Position numbers and translations under genes: made by a program | Part shown: positions 24,604 to 33,515 of the stretch, one piece after another | Position numbering within the stretch: the stretch's first letter is position 1 | How the letters are laid out: each line of letters begins with the position of its first letter | DNA from: JAIOQA01 sp035493675 | Lineage (GTDB): Bacteria > Myxococcota_A > Polyangia > Haliangiales > Haliangiaceae | Direction of reading: 5' to 3' | Assembly: GCA_035493675.1 (NCBI GenBank) | Contig: DATJIA010000355.1 | Span: 1 to 57,100, forward strand | Length of the DNA: 57,100 bases | Notes under the pieces: model-generated | Seen by the model: the letters and a program-made list of their open reading frames with translations, nothing else | Databases searched by the model: none | What the model was told of the DNA's origin: nothing

Positions 24604-24606
24604 CGG

Positions 24607-25254
24607 TCACCGCGCGATCGTGATCTCGCGGTAGAGGACGCGTCCGGTCTGGACCGAGAACGGCTGCGCGTCGCGGTGGAGCTCGGTCTTGCTGTCGAGG
24701 ACGACCACGCGCATCGTGCCGGCGTCGCCGACGGACGCGCTGCGCTCGTCGCTCGGGCTCGGCGCCTTGTGCTCGACCATCACGAGCGGCTCGCGCTCCG
24801 CCTTCGCGGGCGCAGCGTGCTCGAGGATGATCCGGAACACGCCGGTCGCGTCGGTGCGCGCGTGCGCGATCGCGTGATCGCGCGCGTCGATCACCTGTAC
24901 GGTGAGGCCGAGCACGCCCGAGCCCGCGCGATCGATCACCCGGCCCGCGATCGCGGCGCCCTGCGCCGGCACGTCGACCGGCGCGAGATCGGCGCGACCC
25001 GCCATCCGCCGCGCCTCCGCGAGGTGATCGGCGTGCACCTTCGCCGCCGCCGCGGCCGCCTTCGCGCGCGGATGCGCGGCGCCGTACTTCGCCGCGACCC
25101 GCGCCGCCTCGCGTGCGCGCGCGCCGGCCCGCGCCTTCTCGAGCCCGACCGCCGCCCGCGCGAGCGCGCGCAGCGCCGAATCCGCGCCGCCGAAGACGTC
25201 CTCGAGGGAGACCGTCGGAGAGTTTTCGCCGTTGGTGGGACGCTTGTACGCCAT
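24607..25254 (-). CDS. Ig-like/carboxypeptidase-regulatory-like domain protein (eCIS)
   Basis: A 215-residue protein. Residues 16-95 are Ala/Arg-rich helix (ALRALARAAVGLEKARAGAR), and residues about 100-215 form a beta-sandwich of the carboxypeptidase-regulatory-like type (AAIAGRVIDRAGSGVLGLTV, ARTDATGVFRI). It sits between the DUF6519 protein and the DUF4157 giant with three-base gaps on both sides, so it is part of the eCIS operon and may be an adaptor holding cargo or fibre. No catalytic motif is seen. Confidence 0.7.
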   Translation of the reverse strand: MAYKRPTNGENSPTVSLEDVFGGADSALRALARAAVGLEKARAGARAREAARVAAKYGAAHPRAKAAAAAAKVHADHLAEARRMAGRADLAPVDVPAQGAAIAGRVIDRAGSGVLGLTVQVIDARDHAIAHARTDATGVFRIILEHAAPAKAEREPLVMVEHKAPSPSDERSASVGDAGTMRVVVLDSKTELHRDAQPFSVQTGRVLYREITIAR

Positions 25255-25257
25255 CGA

Positions 25258-28200
25258 TCACTCCTTGTAGAGCGGCATCTTCGACTTCTCGAACGAATCG
25301 CCCGCGAGCTCCTGCTTGCCGCACGCGCTCTTGTTGAACAGCTGGATCAGGACCTGGTTGGGCGTGCTCACCTTCTGCGCACCCGACGCGACGATGCAGC
25401 GCGTGGTCTGGTTGTGCGCGGTGATGTTCATGAGCACACCGACGCTGAAGATCGAGTACCCGATCAAGAAGAAGCCGGCCGGGACCATCGACTCCTTGAC
25501 GCGGTTGCCGACCACGCGCGCCGACAAGCCGATCGCGAGCGTCGTCATCAGCACGATGTCGATCAGACGATCGACCTCGATCTGGTTGTCCGCGCACGCG
25601 ACGTCGTCGAGCGTGAACAGGTTGACCGCGGAGAGCACGACGCTGTTGGGCGGCGCGAGCAGATCGACGCCGACCTGGTTGCCCTCGAAGAGGATCTGCC
25701 CCGACGCCGCGACCGGCGGACGATCGTCGAGGCCCGGCTTCGGCTGCAGATCCTGCTTGGCGAGGTTCTCGTAGAAGAGGAGCTGCAGCCAGAACAGCTC
25801 GTTCGACATCGCGAGATCGACGACGGTGACCGCGACGCCACCCATCACGTCGAGGATGCCCATCACGGGCGCGGCCTTCAGCTCGTCGGCGAGCCCGGCG
25901 GCGCCGGTCGCGAGCACCGGCGCGAGATCCGCGAGCCCGACGCCGCGCACGGTCAGGTGGTTGTCGGCGATCGAGATCGGCCCTGCGCCGAGGACGATCA
26001 CGGCGCGTCCTTCGGGCACGACGATCACGTTGTCCGCGATGCGCGCGGCCGGCTCGCCGTTCTGGCGCCGCACCGCGGTGTCGTCCAAGAGCGGGATCTC
26101 GACCTCGACCGACGGCGGCAGCGCGCGCGTGACGACGACGCCGCCGCGCCAGCCGATGCGCGCGCGATCCTTGCTCGCGACGTGCGGCGCGTTGTCGGCG
26201 ATGCGGTTGTGCTCGACGACGAGCCCGGTCGAGATCAGCGCGAACACGCCGCAGATCGGATCGATGTGGCGCTTGCCGTTGCGCACGACGTCGTTGTCGC
26301 GCACGACCAGATCCTCGACGTCGGCGAGCGTGATCGCGCCCTGCCCCGCCACGTCCTCCATCGTCGCGGGCAGCTCCGGGATCGGCAGCCGCAGGCAGCC
26401 CTCGATCCGGTTGTCCTCGATCAGCAGCCGCTTGACGGTGATGAAGTCGTCGCGCTTCGAGAGATCGAAGAAGCGCGCCACGCCGACGCCGCTCTTGCCC
26501 ATGTCGAGGATCCGGTTCTCGCGAATCACGACGTCGTCGACCGCGCCCATCGACACCGGCACCATCGGGTTGCCGTCGTCGTCGTCGGGCGGCGGCGGAT
26601 CCCAGTCGACCTCGATGCAGCCCTCGTCGTTGACGTGGATCGTGATGCCGGCGACCCATTTCCACCAGGCGCCGACGTCGCTCCACGAGACGTCGGGCTC
26701 CGCGTACTTCGCGGGCACCCACGCCCACGATCCGAGCGTGATGCCGTCGCCGTTGCCGCCGTCGATCAGGTTCTCGCGGATCTCGATGCGCTCGCTGCCG
26801 CCGCCGATCTGGATCCCGCCGAGCGCGGTGCGCGTGTACGTGACGAGGCCCTGCGCGTTGATCGCCTCGGCGAAGATCTGGACGCTCTCGTTGACCGCGA
26901 GCACGCGGTTGTCCTCGATCAAGACGTCGTCGGCGAACGACAGGATCGAGGGCCATCGACCCAGGTCCGACTCCGGCGTGATCACGTCGTCGAGCGGACC
27001 CGCGACGAGCTCGCACGCGCGGATCGTCAGGTCCTCCGCGCCGAACGCCGCGATCGCGCTCTTGCCCTGCGTGCGCACGGTGAGCCCCTCGAGCGTGACG
27101 CGGCGGACGCGGCCCTCGGTGAACCACGCGACGTCGTCGAGGCTCTTCGGCGATTGCTTGACGTCGCCGAACAGCACCACGCCGAACGCGGTGCCCGCGT
27201 CGATCTCGAGATCGCGGATCGCGAGGTCGTGGCCGCCGATCGCCGCGAACACCCACGGTCCGCCCTCGGCGGGCTCGATCACGGTGCGCGGGCCGCAGCC
27301 CTCGATCGTGACGCCGTGCTTGCGCACCAGCGTGACCGTCTCGCGATAGTGCCCGGGCAGCACGCAGACCTTGCCGCCGTCGTCGGGGAGCGCGTCGATC
27401 GCGTCCTGGATCTTGCGGAAGCGGCCGAAGCTGGTGTCGCCGTCGCCGACGGTGTACGTGCAGCAGCCACGCAGCCGGGTGAGCGGCTGGAAGTACGGGC
27501 GGCAGTCGTGCAGGAGATCGAAGCTGCCGTCGGCGTGCCACTGGATCAGCGCGAGCGGCGCGAAGAAGCGGCGCGTGCCGTGCGGCGGCCGCCCGTCCTC
27601 GAGATCCCACGGCACGAACGTCTGCGGCGTCTTCGGCCGCGCCGAGATGATCCAATGATCGCCGGGCACCAACGCCGAGCCGGTGATCGTGACCTGCACG
27701 CCGGTGTTGCCGAGGTGCGTATCGGCCGCGATCGGGAGCTCGAGCGGTGAGGTGACGTCGTCGCCGCGATCCCAGATCCGCACGTAATAGCCGAGCGCGC
27801 CCAGATCGGCGGCGTCGTCACGCGTCGTCCACGCGTTGCCGAACGCCGGCAGCACGGCGGGCGAGATCGTGAAGGTGTGGGCGACCGGATCGAACGCGCC
27901 GGTGACGCGCGCGAGCACGCCGAGCTCGTCGGCGAGCTTCTCCTTGTTGGGGAGCCGCGCGCCGAACGGCAGGATCTCGACGACCTGCCCCGGCATGGGC
28001 CAGTGCGCCTGATCGCGCGGATCGGTCGACAGCGTGACGAGATCGTTGTTGGGGCCGCCGATCGTCGCGCGATAGACCGGCGCGCCGTTGTCGAAGCCCC
28101 ACACGAAGGTCGTCTTCGAGACGAGCTGCACGCGGATCGTCTGGTTCTCGGCGCCGAGATACCCGCCGGTGATCGCGGGCGTGCACAGGTCGCCCGCTTG

Positions 28201-28824
28201 GCCCTGGAAGTAGTCGACCGACATCATCGCGTCGGTCACGCGCTCGCCGGTCTCGTCGACGGTGCCGAGCCCTTGCGCGGCCCAGCTCGCGACCTGCGTC
28301 TTCCACGCCGACGGGCAATCGGGGCCCTTCGCCTGCGCGAGCTGCACGCGCCACATCGTGCGCAGACGCGTCGAGGTGTCGGGCCCGCCGAGCGCGACCT
28401 CGAACAGCTCGCCGTCCTCGATCGCGGTGACCGGCTGCTGCCACGCCTCGACGTAGACGAGGTCGGTGCGATCCGGCACCGGCCCGGCGCGATCGGCGCT
28501 GGTCTGTTGCAGCCAGTCGTCCTGCAGCTGGAATTGCGTGTCGGCCGGGTTCCACAGGCGCAAGCCGCCGAGGTAGAGCGTGCCCTTCGAGATCGTGAAG
28601 TCGACGCCGCCGTGCGCGATCGTGCCGGCCTTGGGGAGGAAGCCTTCGTCCGGGCTTCCGACCGGGCCGATCACGTCGAGGTTGACCCGCCGCTCCTCCT
28701 CGAGCCGGATGCGCTCGTTCTCGTTGAAGTCGTCGTCGAGCAGCACGCGCCCTTGCTGCATCCCGACCGCGGCGTAGCGCTTGGTCGGTTGGAACGCGTC
28801 TCGCGATTTCTCTTCGTTGGCCAT
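25258..28824 (-). CDS. DUF6519 / right-handed beta-helix protein (eCIS fibre or spike candidate)
   Basis: An 1188-residue protein. The N-terminus SRDAFQPTKRYAAVGMQQGRV and LLDDDFNENERIR is the hallmark of DUF6519, found with phage-tail-like systems. Residues about 470-960 form parallel beta-helix rungs with recurring [IV]xxNxI/V signatures (VLIEDNRVLAVNE, IEIRENLIDGGNGDGI, VVIRENRILDMG, LLIEDNRIEGC, LVVRDNDVVRNG). Such folds make trimeric fibres or glycan-binding spikes, so a role in target recognition is likely. It starts at ATG 28824, three bases after the tail-I protein gene. Confidence 0.8.
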   Translation of the reverse strand: MANEEKSRDAFQPTKRYAAVGMQQGRVLLDDDFNENERIRLEEERRVNLDVIGPVGSPDEGFLPKAGTIAHGGVDFTISKGTLYLGGLRLWNPADTQFQLQDDWLQQTSADRAGPVPDRTDLVYVEAWQQPVTAIEDGELFEVALGGPDTSTRLRTMWRVQLAQAKGPDCPSAWKTQVASWAAQGLGTVDETGERVTDAMMSVDYFQGQAGDLCTPAITGGYLGAENQTIRVQLVSKTTFVWGFDNGAPVYRATIGGPNNDLVTLSTDPRDQAHWPMPGQVVEILPFGARLPNKEKLADELGVLARVTGAFDPVAHTFTISPAVLPAFGNAWTTRDDAADLGALGYYVRIWDRGDDVTSPLELPIAADTHLGNTGVQVTITGSALVPGDHWIISARPKTPQTFVPWDLEDGRPPHGTRRFFAPLALIQWHADGSFDLLHDCRPYFQPLTRLRGCCTYTVGDGDTSFGRFRKIQDAIDALPDDGGKVCVLPGHYRETVTLVRKHGVTIEGCGPRTVIEPAEGGPWVFAAIGGHDLAIRDLEIDAGTAFGVVLFGDVKQSPKSLDDVAWFTEGRVRRVTLEGLTVRTQGKSAIAAFGAEDLTIRACELVAGPLDDVITPESDLGRWPSILSFADDVLIEDNRVLAVNESVQIFAEAINAQGLVTYTRTALGGIQIGGGSERIEIRENLIDGGNGDGITLGSWAWVPAKYAEPDVSWSDVGAWWKWVAGITIHVNDEGCIEVDWDPPPPDDDDGNPMVPVSMGAVDDVVIRENRILDMGKSGVGVARFFDLSKRDDFITVKRLLIEDNRIEGCLRLPIPELPATMEDVAGQGAITLADVEDLVVRDNDVVRNGKRHIDPICGVFALISTGLVVEHNRIADNAPHVASKDRARIGWRGGVVVTRALPPSVEVEIPLLDDTAVRRQNGEPAARIADNVIVVPEGRAVIVLGAGPISIADNHLTVRGVGLADLAPVLATGAAGLADELKAAPVMGILDVMGGVAVTVVDLAMSNELFWLQLLFYENLAKQDLQPKPGLDDRPPVAASGQILFEGNQVGVDLLAPPNSVVLSAVNLFTLDDVACADNQIEVDRLIDIVLMTTLAIGLSARVVGNRVKESMVPAGFFLIGYSIFSVGVLMNITAHNQTTRCIVASGAQKVSTPNQVLIQLFNKSACGKQELAGDSFEKSKMPLYKE

Positions 28825-28827
28825 GGT

Positions 28828-31074
28828 TCACGTCTCCCGGATGAACATCGGCATCAGCCCGAACGGCAGGTACTCTTCGACCTTCCGCAGCAAGCTGTCT
28901 TCCTTGATCGCGTTCAAGGCGGAGCTCCATGCTCCGATCTCGACGCCGCCCTCGCCGCCGCGCCGCAGCTCCTCGGGCGCGGAGTCCGCGAGCCACGTGT
29001 AGCCCGCGTCGCCGAACCGCGTCGACGCGAACACCGGCCCGCCGCTCCACTCGACCGCGCGATACGGGTGCGGCAGGCGACTGCCCGCGGGCGCGCTCGA
29101 GAAGCGGAAGCACCCGTCCTGCGTGTCGGTGACCTCGACGTGCCCGGTCACCAAGACCTCGCTCGCGTCGAGTCGATCGACGGTGATCGCGCCGAGCACC
29201 GTCGTGCGCCGCATCTCGACGTCGCCCGGCGTCAGCGCGATCGCGTCGGCGCCCGTGCGCTGCGCGTCGAGGATCGAGTCGGTGACGGTCAGCTCCGCGA
29301 TCTCGCCGCCGCTGCGCGTGCCGATCGACGCCGCGATGCTCTGATCGATCACGAGATGATCGACCGATCCTTCGATCCACAGCGCGACCGGCGGAAGGGT
29401 CGCGCCGTCGGTGTCGGTGCCGCCGGGATCGAGCGTGACGTGGCGCAGCACGATCTCGGTCCAGGCCCCGCGCACGATCAGCGCGGCGGCCGGCCGCGCG
29501 CCGATCCACAGGCCGTCGATCACGAGGGTCGCGCCCACGCCGGCGGCGGCGGTGAAGATCCAGTCGTCCGAGATCCGGACATACGGCCGCTCGAAGTTCG
29601 CCGCCTGGATCACGAGCCGCTCGATCTCCGACGGATCGCCGGTGACGCCGTAGGTCGCGCTGTCGGGGACCTCGACGGAGCCGACCACGTTCGTCGTGAT
29701 CGGATCGACGGGGAAGATCGCGGCGTCGATCGTGCCGCCGCCGGGCGGCGCGGCGGGGACCGTGACGTCGGGCGCGTCGATCAGGCCCTTGCGGCGATCG
29801 GTGCCGCCGGCGCCGAGCCCGCCGCCGAACCCGGCGACGTAGTCGACGCGCACCGCGGTCGCGATCGGCGGCGCGCTCGCCAGCGAGAAGCGACCGCGCA
29901 CCGGATCGACGAGGAGATCGTGATCCGGATCCGGCGGCGTCCACGGGTCGAGCCCCGCGGCGCTCATCCGCTCGCGCCGCACCGGCAGCCCGCCGGTCGG
30001 ATAGACCGCGATCGCGTCGGTCCACAGCGCGGCCTTTCCGCAGTCGTCGATCAACGCGCCGGCGCGGATGCGATCGTAGTTCGCGGGCTGCAGCAGCTCG
30101 GTGCGATGGCCCGCGTCGACGATCGTCGCCAGCCACTCGTGCAGCGCCGCCTCGGTCGGGAAGCGCTCGCCGACGACCGGCGCGAGCTCGCCCACCGCGC
30201 CCGGCGTGACGCCGGCGGCGAGCAACGCGGGGCCGAGCGTCTCGTCGATCACGTACTCGGCGTGGCCGAGCACGCGGCAGCCCATCGGCCCCGGCACCTG
30301 CCACGGCAACGCGCTCTGCCAGCGATCCCACGCGAAGCGCTCGTCGCGGAGGCGTGGCATGAAGACCTGCACGTCGCGCCCCGACGGATCGAAGGTGAAG
30401 GTCTTGCCGCCCGCGCGCGCGAACGGGGTGACCTCGCGCAGCGGGATCGCGGCGAGGCGGAACAGGTGGAACGTGATCTTCGGGATGTTCCAGCGCCCGT
30501 CGACGCCGCGGCTGCGGCGCACGTCCGGCGTGTGCGCGAACGGATCCCACGGGCCGCCGGCCATCTCGCCGAGCCGCGGCGATCGCAGATCGGCCCAGCC
30601 CGGCGACGGATCGACGCGCTCCGCGATCGGCGGATCCAGGCGGTGCGCGCAGCGCGCGAGGAAGCGGAAGCTCTCCACCACCTTCCCTTCCCAGCCCGTG
30701 ATGTCGGCGATGAGCTCCTCGAGCACGCGCGGCGTGCCCTTGCGCCGGCGGTAGTAGATCGTCTTCGCGACGTCGACGCGGCGCCCGCGCTTGTTGAGCG
30801 CCGACACCATCCGCGTCGCGACCAGATCGCCGATGTACGGGACCGCCCAGTCGTCGCACAGATCGATGAAGGCGTCGTCCCACAGCCGATCGTGGCTGCG
30901 CCGGAGGAGCGCGGCTTGCTCGGCGACGAGCTCGATGAACGCGCGCAGCGTGCCCGGGCGCTCGGCGATGCCGTCCTCGTGCTTGTGCAGCGAGGGCACC
31001 AGCTCCCACAGCTTCTCGGCGAAGAAGCGCTCGTACTGATCGTCTGCGGTCGGCGTGGGATCGGTGGTCGCCAT
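28828..31074 (-). CDS. Phage tail protein I-like / beta-helix baseplate protein
   Basis: A 748-residue protein. The N-terminal 130 residues (RFFAEKLWELVPSLHKHEDG, FIDLCDDWAVPYIGDLVATR) resemble P2 gpI-type tail proteins that connect baseplate wedges to fibres. The C-terminal part (about 430-690) shows beta-helix strands (LVIDGLWIGARPAAALIVRG, LVIDQSIAASIGTRSGGEI, DASEVLVTGHVEV). It probably caps the baseplate and docks the fibre encoded next. The start is ATG 31074, two bases after the baseplate gene stop at 31077. Confidence 0.78.
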   Translation of the reverse strand: MATTDPTPTADDQYERFFAEKLWELVPSLHKHEDGIAERPGTLRAFIELVAEQAALLRRSHDRLWDDAFIDLCDDWAVPYIGDLVATRMVSALNKRGRRVDVAKTIYYRRRKGTPRVLEELIADITGWEGKVVESFRFLARCAHRLDPPIAERVDPSPGWADLRSPRLGEMAGGPWDPFAHTPDVRRSRGVDGRWNIPKITFHLFRLAAIPLREVTPFARAGGKTFTFDPSGRDVQVFMPRLRDERFAWDRWQSALPWQVPGPMGCRVLGHAEYVIDETLGPALLAAGVTPGAVGELAPVVGERFPTEAALHEWLATIVDAGHRTELLQPANYDRIRAGALIDDCGKAALWTDAIAVYPTGGLPVRRERMSAAGLDPWTPPDPDHDLLVDPVRGRFSLASAPPIATAVRVDYVAGFGGGLGAGGTDRRKGLIDAPDVTVPAAPPGGGTIDAAIFPVDPITTNVVGSVEVPDSATYGVTGDPSEIERLVIQAANFERPYVRISDDWIFTAAAGVGATLVIDGLWIGARPAAALIVRGAWTEIVLRHVTLDPGGTDTDGATLPPVALWIEGSVDHLVIDQSIAASIGTRSGGEIAELTVTDSILDAQRTGADAIALTPGDVEMRRTTVLGAITVDRLDASEVLVTGHVEVTDTQDGCFRFSSAPAGSRLPHPYRAVEWSGGPVFASTRFGDAGYTWLADSAPEELRRGGEGGVEIGAWSSALNAIKEDSLLRKVEEYLPFGLMPMFIRET

Positions 31075-31076
31075 GA

Positions 31077-33515
31077 TCAGCTTCCCGTGACGGTGAGCGA
31101 GGGGACGAGATCGAAGTACGCGCCGTTGCCGGGCGCGACGCCGTAGCCGACCAGCGGATCGCCGTTCCACGTCAGGCCGCGCACGCCGGTGACGCCGGTG
31201 AGATCGAGCAGGCGCTCGATCAGCGCGCTGCGGAACAGCGGTCGATCGATCCCGAGCTGCGCGGGCTGGAGCCAGCCGGTGGTGGCGTCGGTGAGGGCCG
31301 CCGTCACGGTCGCGAGCACGTCGCTCGGCACGCGTCGCGGATCGAGCTCGAGATCGATCGCGAGCGTCGCGGCGACCTCGGTCGCGTAGGCGACGCGGAT
31401 CGGCGTGTTCGGCTCGCTGAGCGCGCGCAGGCGGGCGGTGATCGTGTCGAGGAACGATTGCGCGACGCCGTCGCCGCCGATCACCCACACCTTCACGACC
31501 GGGCGCTGGTAGACGCCGTCCCACGCCCAGTCGGCGCGCGCGGTCGTGACACCGGCGACGCCGAGCGCCGCCACCTCCATGTCGTCGATCGAGATCGCCG
31601 CGCCGAGCAGCAGCGCCGATCGCGGCGCGAGCGTCGCCAGCGACGAGGCCGGCTCGGCGTCGGCGCCGCCGAGCGCGGCGAGCGGCCCGACCACCGACTT
31701 GAGGCCCGACACCGGCTTGACGATCTGCGAGATCGATCCCGCCGGCGGCGCCGCCGCGCCCGCGCCGAACCGATAGCGCGCGACCACGTTGCCGACGCCG
31801 GTCGGCAGCCGCGCGCCCGCGACGCCGTCGCCGAAGATCACGCTGCTCGCGCCGGTGTCGTCCTGGCGGATCGTGTAGACCTGCGCGGTCCCGCTCTGCC
31901 CGAACAAGGTCGGCACCTCGGTCCACAGCAGCCCGTCGACCCAGACCGAGAGCGTGCTCGCGACGCCGCTGTCGGTCGCCGCCGCGGCGACGTAGGTCAG
32001 CGGCTTCTTGGCGAGCATGAAGGTCTGGTGCGTGCGCGACGCGTCGCCGTCGCCGAGGATCTCGGGCCCGGCGCTCTCACCGCGCACCGCGGTCACGACG
32101 TTGCCGAAGCCCGTCACCGGGGTCGCGAGCGACGGCGACCACGTCGTGCCGCCGCTCGCGGTCACGATCCCCGTCGACAGATCGATCGACGCCGAGATCG
32201 CGATCGCGTCGTTCTCGACGTCGCGCAGGATGATGCGGCCGGTGACCGCGGCGCTGTCGAGCGGCGCGCGCGTGCCGATCGCGCGCAACGGATCGGTCGC
32301 CGCCAGCGTCGGCAGCGCGGGGCCGAGCACGCGGCCGGCCTCGATCAGGCCGAAGTGGATCGTGAAGACGGTCGGATCGGTGATCGTCGACCACGTCGTG
32401 CTCGACGGCGACGCCTTGCGCGCGGCGTCGTCGAGGTAGTCGTTGCTCGAGATCACCGTGAACGGCGCCATCACCGGCGGGATGTACTGGCTGGGGACGT
32501 CGACCTGACCGGTCTTGTTGCCGTTCGCGTCCTTGATCGTGATCGACTGGGCGTCCGTCGACGATTCCTCGACGAGCGTGTAGTCCTGCTCGCCGCGGCC
32601 CGACACGGTCATCCAGCGCTGCTCGCCGGCGTTCTCGACGAGGAATCGCTCGCCGGTGTGGAGGTCGCGGTAGACGCCGTCGAGCACGAAGACGTACGCG
32701 AAGAACCAGAAGAACGACGCGAAGTCGTTGCCGACCGCCGACGGCGACTTGAGCGCGGCCTTGCGGGTCGCGCGCTTGATCGCGATGCCCGACACCGGCA
32801 CGCCGGCGCCCGCGTTCACCGCGCGATCGAGCGTGACCTTCGCGACGCGACGGCCGGCGTCGTCGACGATGCGATCGATCGCCGTGACCTTGCGGACGTA
32901 CGCGTCCGCGGCCGCGGCGGTGAGCTCGACCAGCACGACGTCGCCGATCGCGAGCTTGTTGGTCGCGGGATCGATCAGGAGCTGGGTCACCGAGCCCGCC
33001 AGCGTGGTCGCCGGCGGCGTCGCCATCGGCCAGCGATCGAGCGCGGGGTGGATCGTGGCCGCCGCGGTGAGCTCGAAGACCTGCGGCTTCTCGGTGCCGA
33101 ACGAGCCGGAGCGGAACGCGGTGCCGACCGGCAGCACGAGCGGCTTGGTGCCGTCGGCGAGCAGCGCGAGCTCCGCGGTCGCGGCGACCGCCGGTTTGGG
33201 CTGGTAACCGAGCGACGCGACCAGGCGGCGCAGCGACGGGCGCAGCTTGGCGGTGCGCACGTACGACTCGTCGGCGATCGCCTTGTCGTAGATCGAGAGG
33301 AGCTCGCCGACGTACGCCCACAGCTCGAGCAGCATCACGCCGTAGTCGTCGCGGCTGCGACCGCGCCACGCGCCGAGCGCGGGTTGCATGCTCGCGCGCG
33401 CCAACATCTCGGCGCGGAGATCGGCGAAGGTCACGAGCTGCCGCGGCAGATCGTCGAGCCCCGCCGGGATCGACAAGGTCGGCGGCCAGCTCCGCTCGTC
33501 ACACGGGCACGTCAT
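31077..33515 (-). CDS. Baseplate protein (Afp12/baseplate J-like)
   Basis: An 812-residue baseplate wedge protein. The start MTCPCDERSWPP followed by DDYGVMLLELWAYVGELLSIY and SLRRLVASLGYQPKPAVAA is typical of the second large baseplate protein of eCIS and T4-like tails (gp6-like), and the C-terminus (RVPSDVLATVTAALTDATTGW, IERLLDLTGVTGVRGL) carries baseplate-J features. The Cys pair in MTCPC is usual for this family. The ATG at 33515 overlaps the stop of the upstream J-like gene (ATGA). Confidence 0.85.
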   Translation of the reverse strand: MTCPCDERSWPPTLSIPAGLDDLPRQLVTFADLRAEMLARASMQPALGAWRGRSRDDYGVMLLELWAYVGELLSIYDKAIADESYVRTAKLRPSLRRLVASLGYQPKPAVAATAELALLADGTKPLVLPVGTAFRSGSFGTEKPQVFELTAAATIHPALDRWPMATPPATTLAGSVTQLLIDPATNKLAIGDVVLVELTAAAADAYVRKVTAIDRIVDDAGRRVAKVTLDRAVNAGAGVPVSGIAIKRATRKAALKSPSAVGNDFASFFWFFAYVFVLDGVYRDLHTGERFLVENAGEQRWMTVSGRGEQDYTLVEESSTDAQSITIKDANGNKTGQVDVPSQYIPPVMAPFTVISSNDYLDDAARKASPSSTTWSTITDPTVFTIHFGLIEAGRVLGPALPTLAATDPLRAIGTRAPLDSAAVTGRIILRDVENDAIAISASIDLSTGIVTASGGTTWSPSLATPVTGFGNVVTAVRGESAGPEILGDGDASRTHQTFMLAKKPLTYVAAAATDSGVASTLSVWVDGLLWTEVPTLFGQSGTAQVYTIRQDDTGASSVIFGDGVAGARLPTGVGNVVARYRFGAGAAAPPAGSISQIVKPVSGLKSVVGPLAALGGADAEPASSLATLAPRSALLLGAAISIDDMEVAALGVAGVTTARADWAWDGVYQRPVVKVWVIGGDGVAQSFLDTITARLRALSEPNTPIRVAYATEVAATLAIDLELDPRRVPSDVLATVTAALTDATTGWLQPAQLGIDRPLFRSALIERLLDLTGVTGVRGLTWNGDPLVGYGVAPGNGAYFDLVPSLTVTGS

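Noticed and set aside
23503..27750. 1415-codon plus-strand open frame across the eCIS genes
   Set aside because: Spans the ends of three clear minus-strand genes and has antisense-type low-complexity composition.
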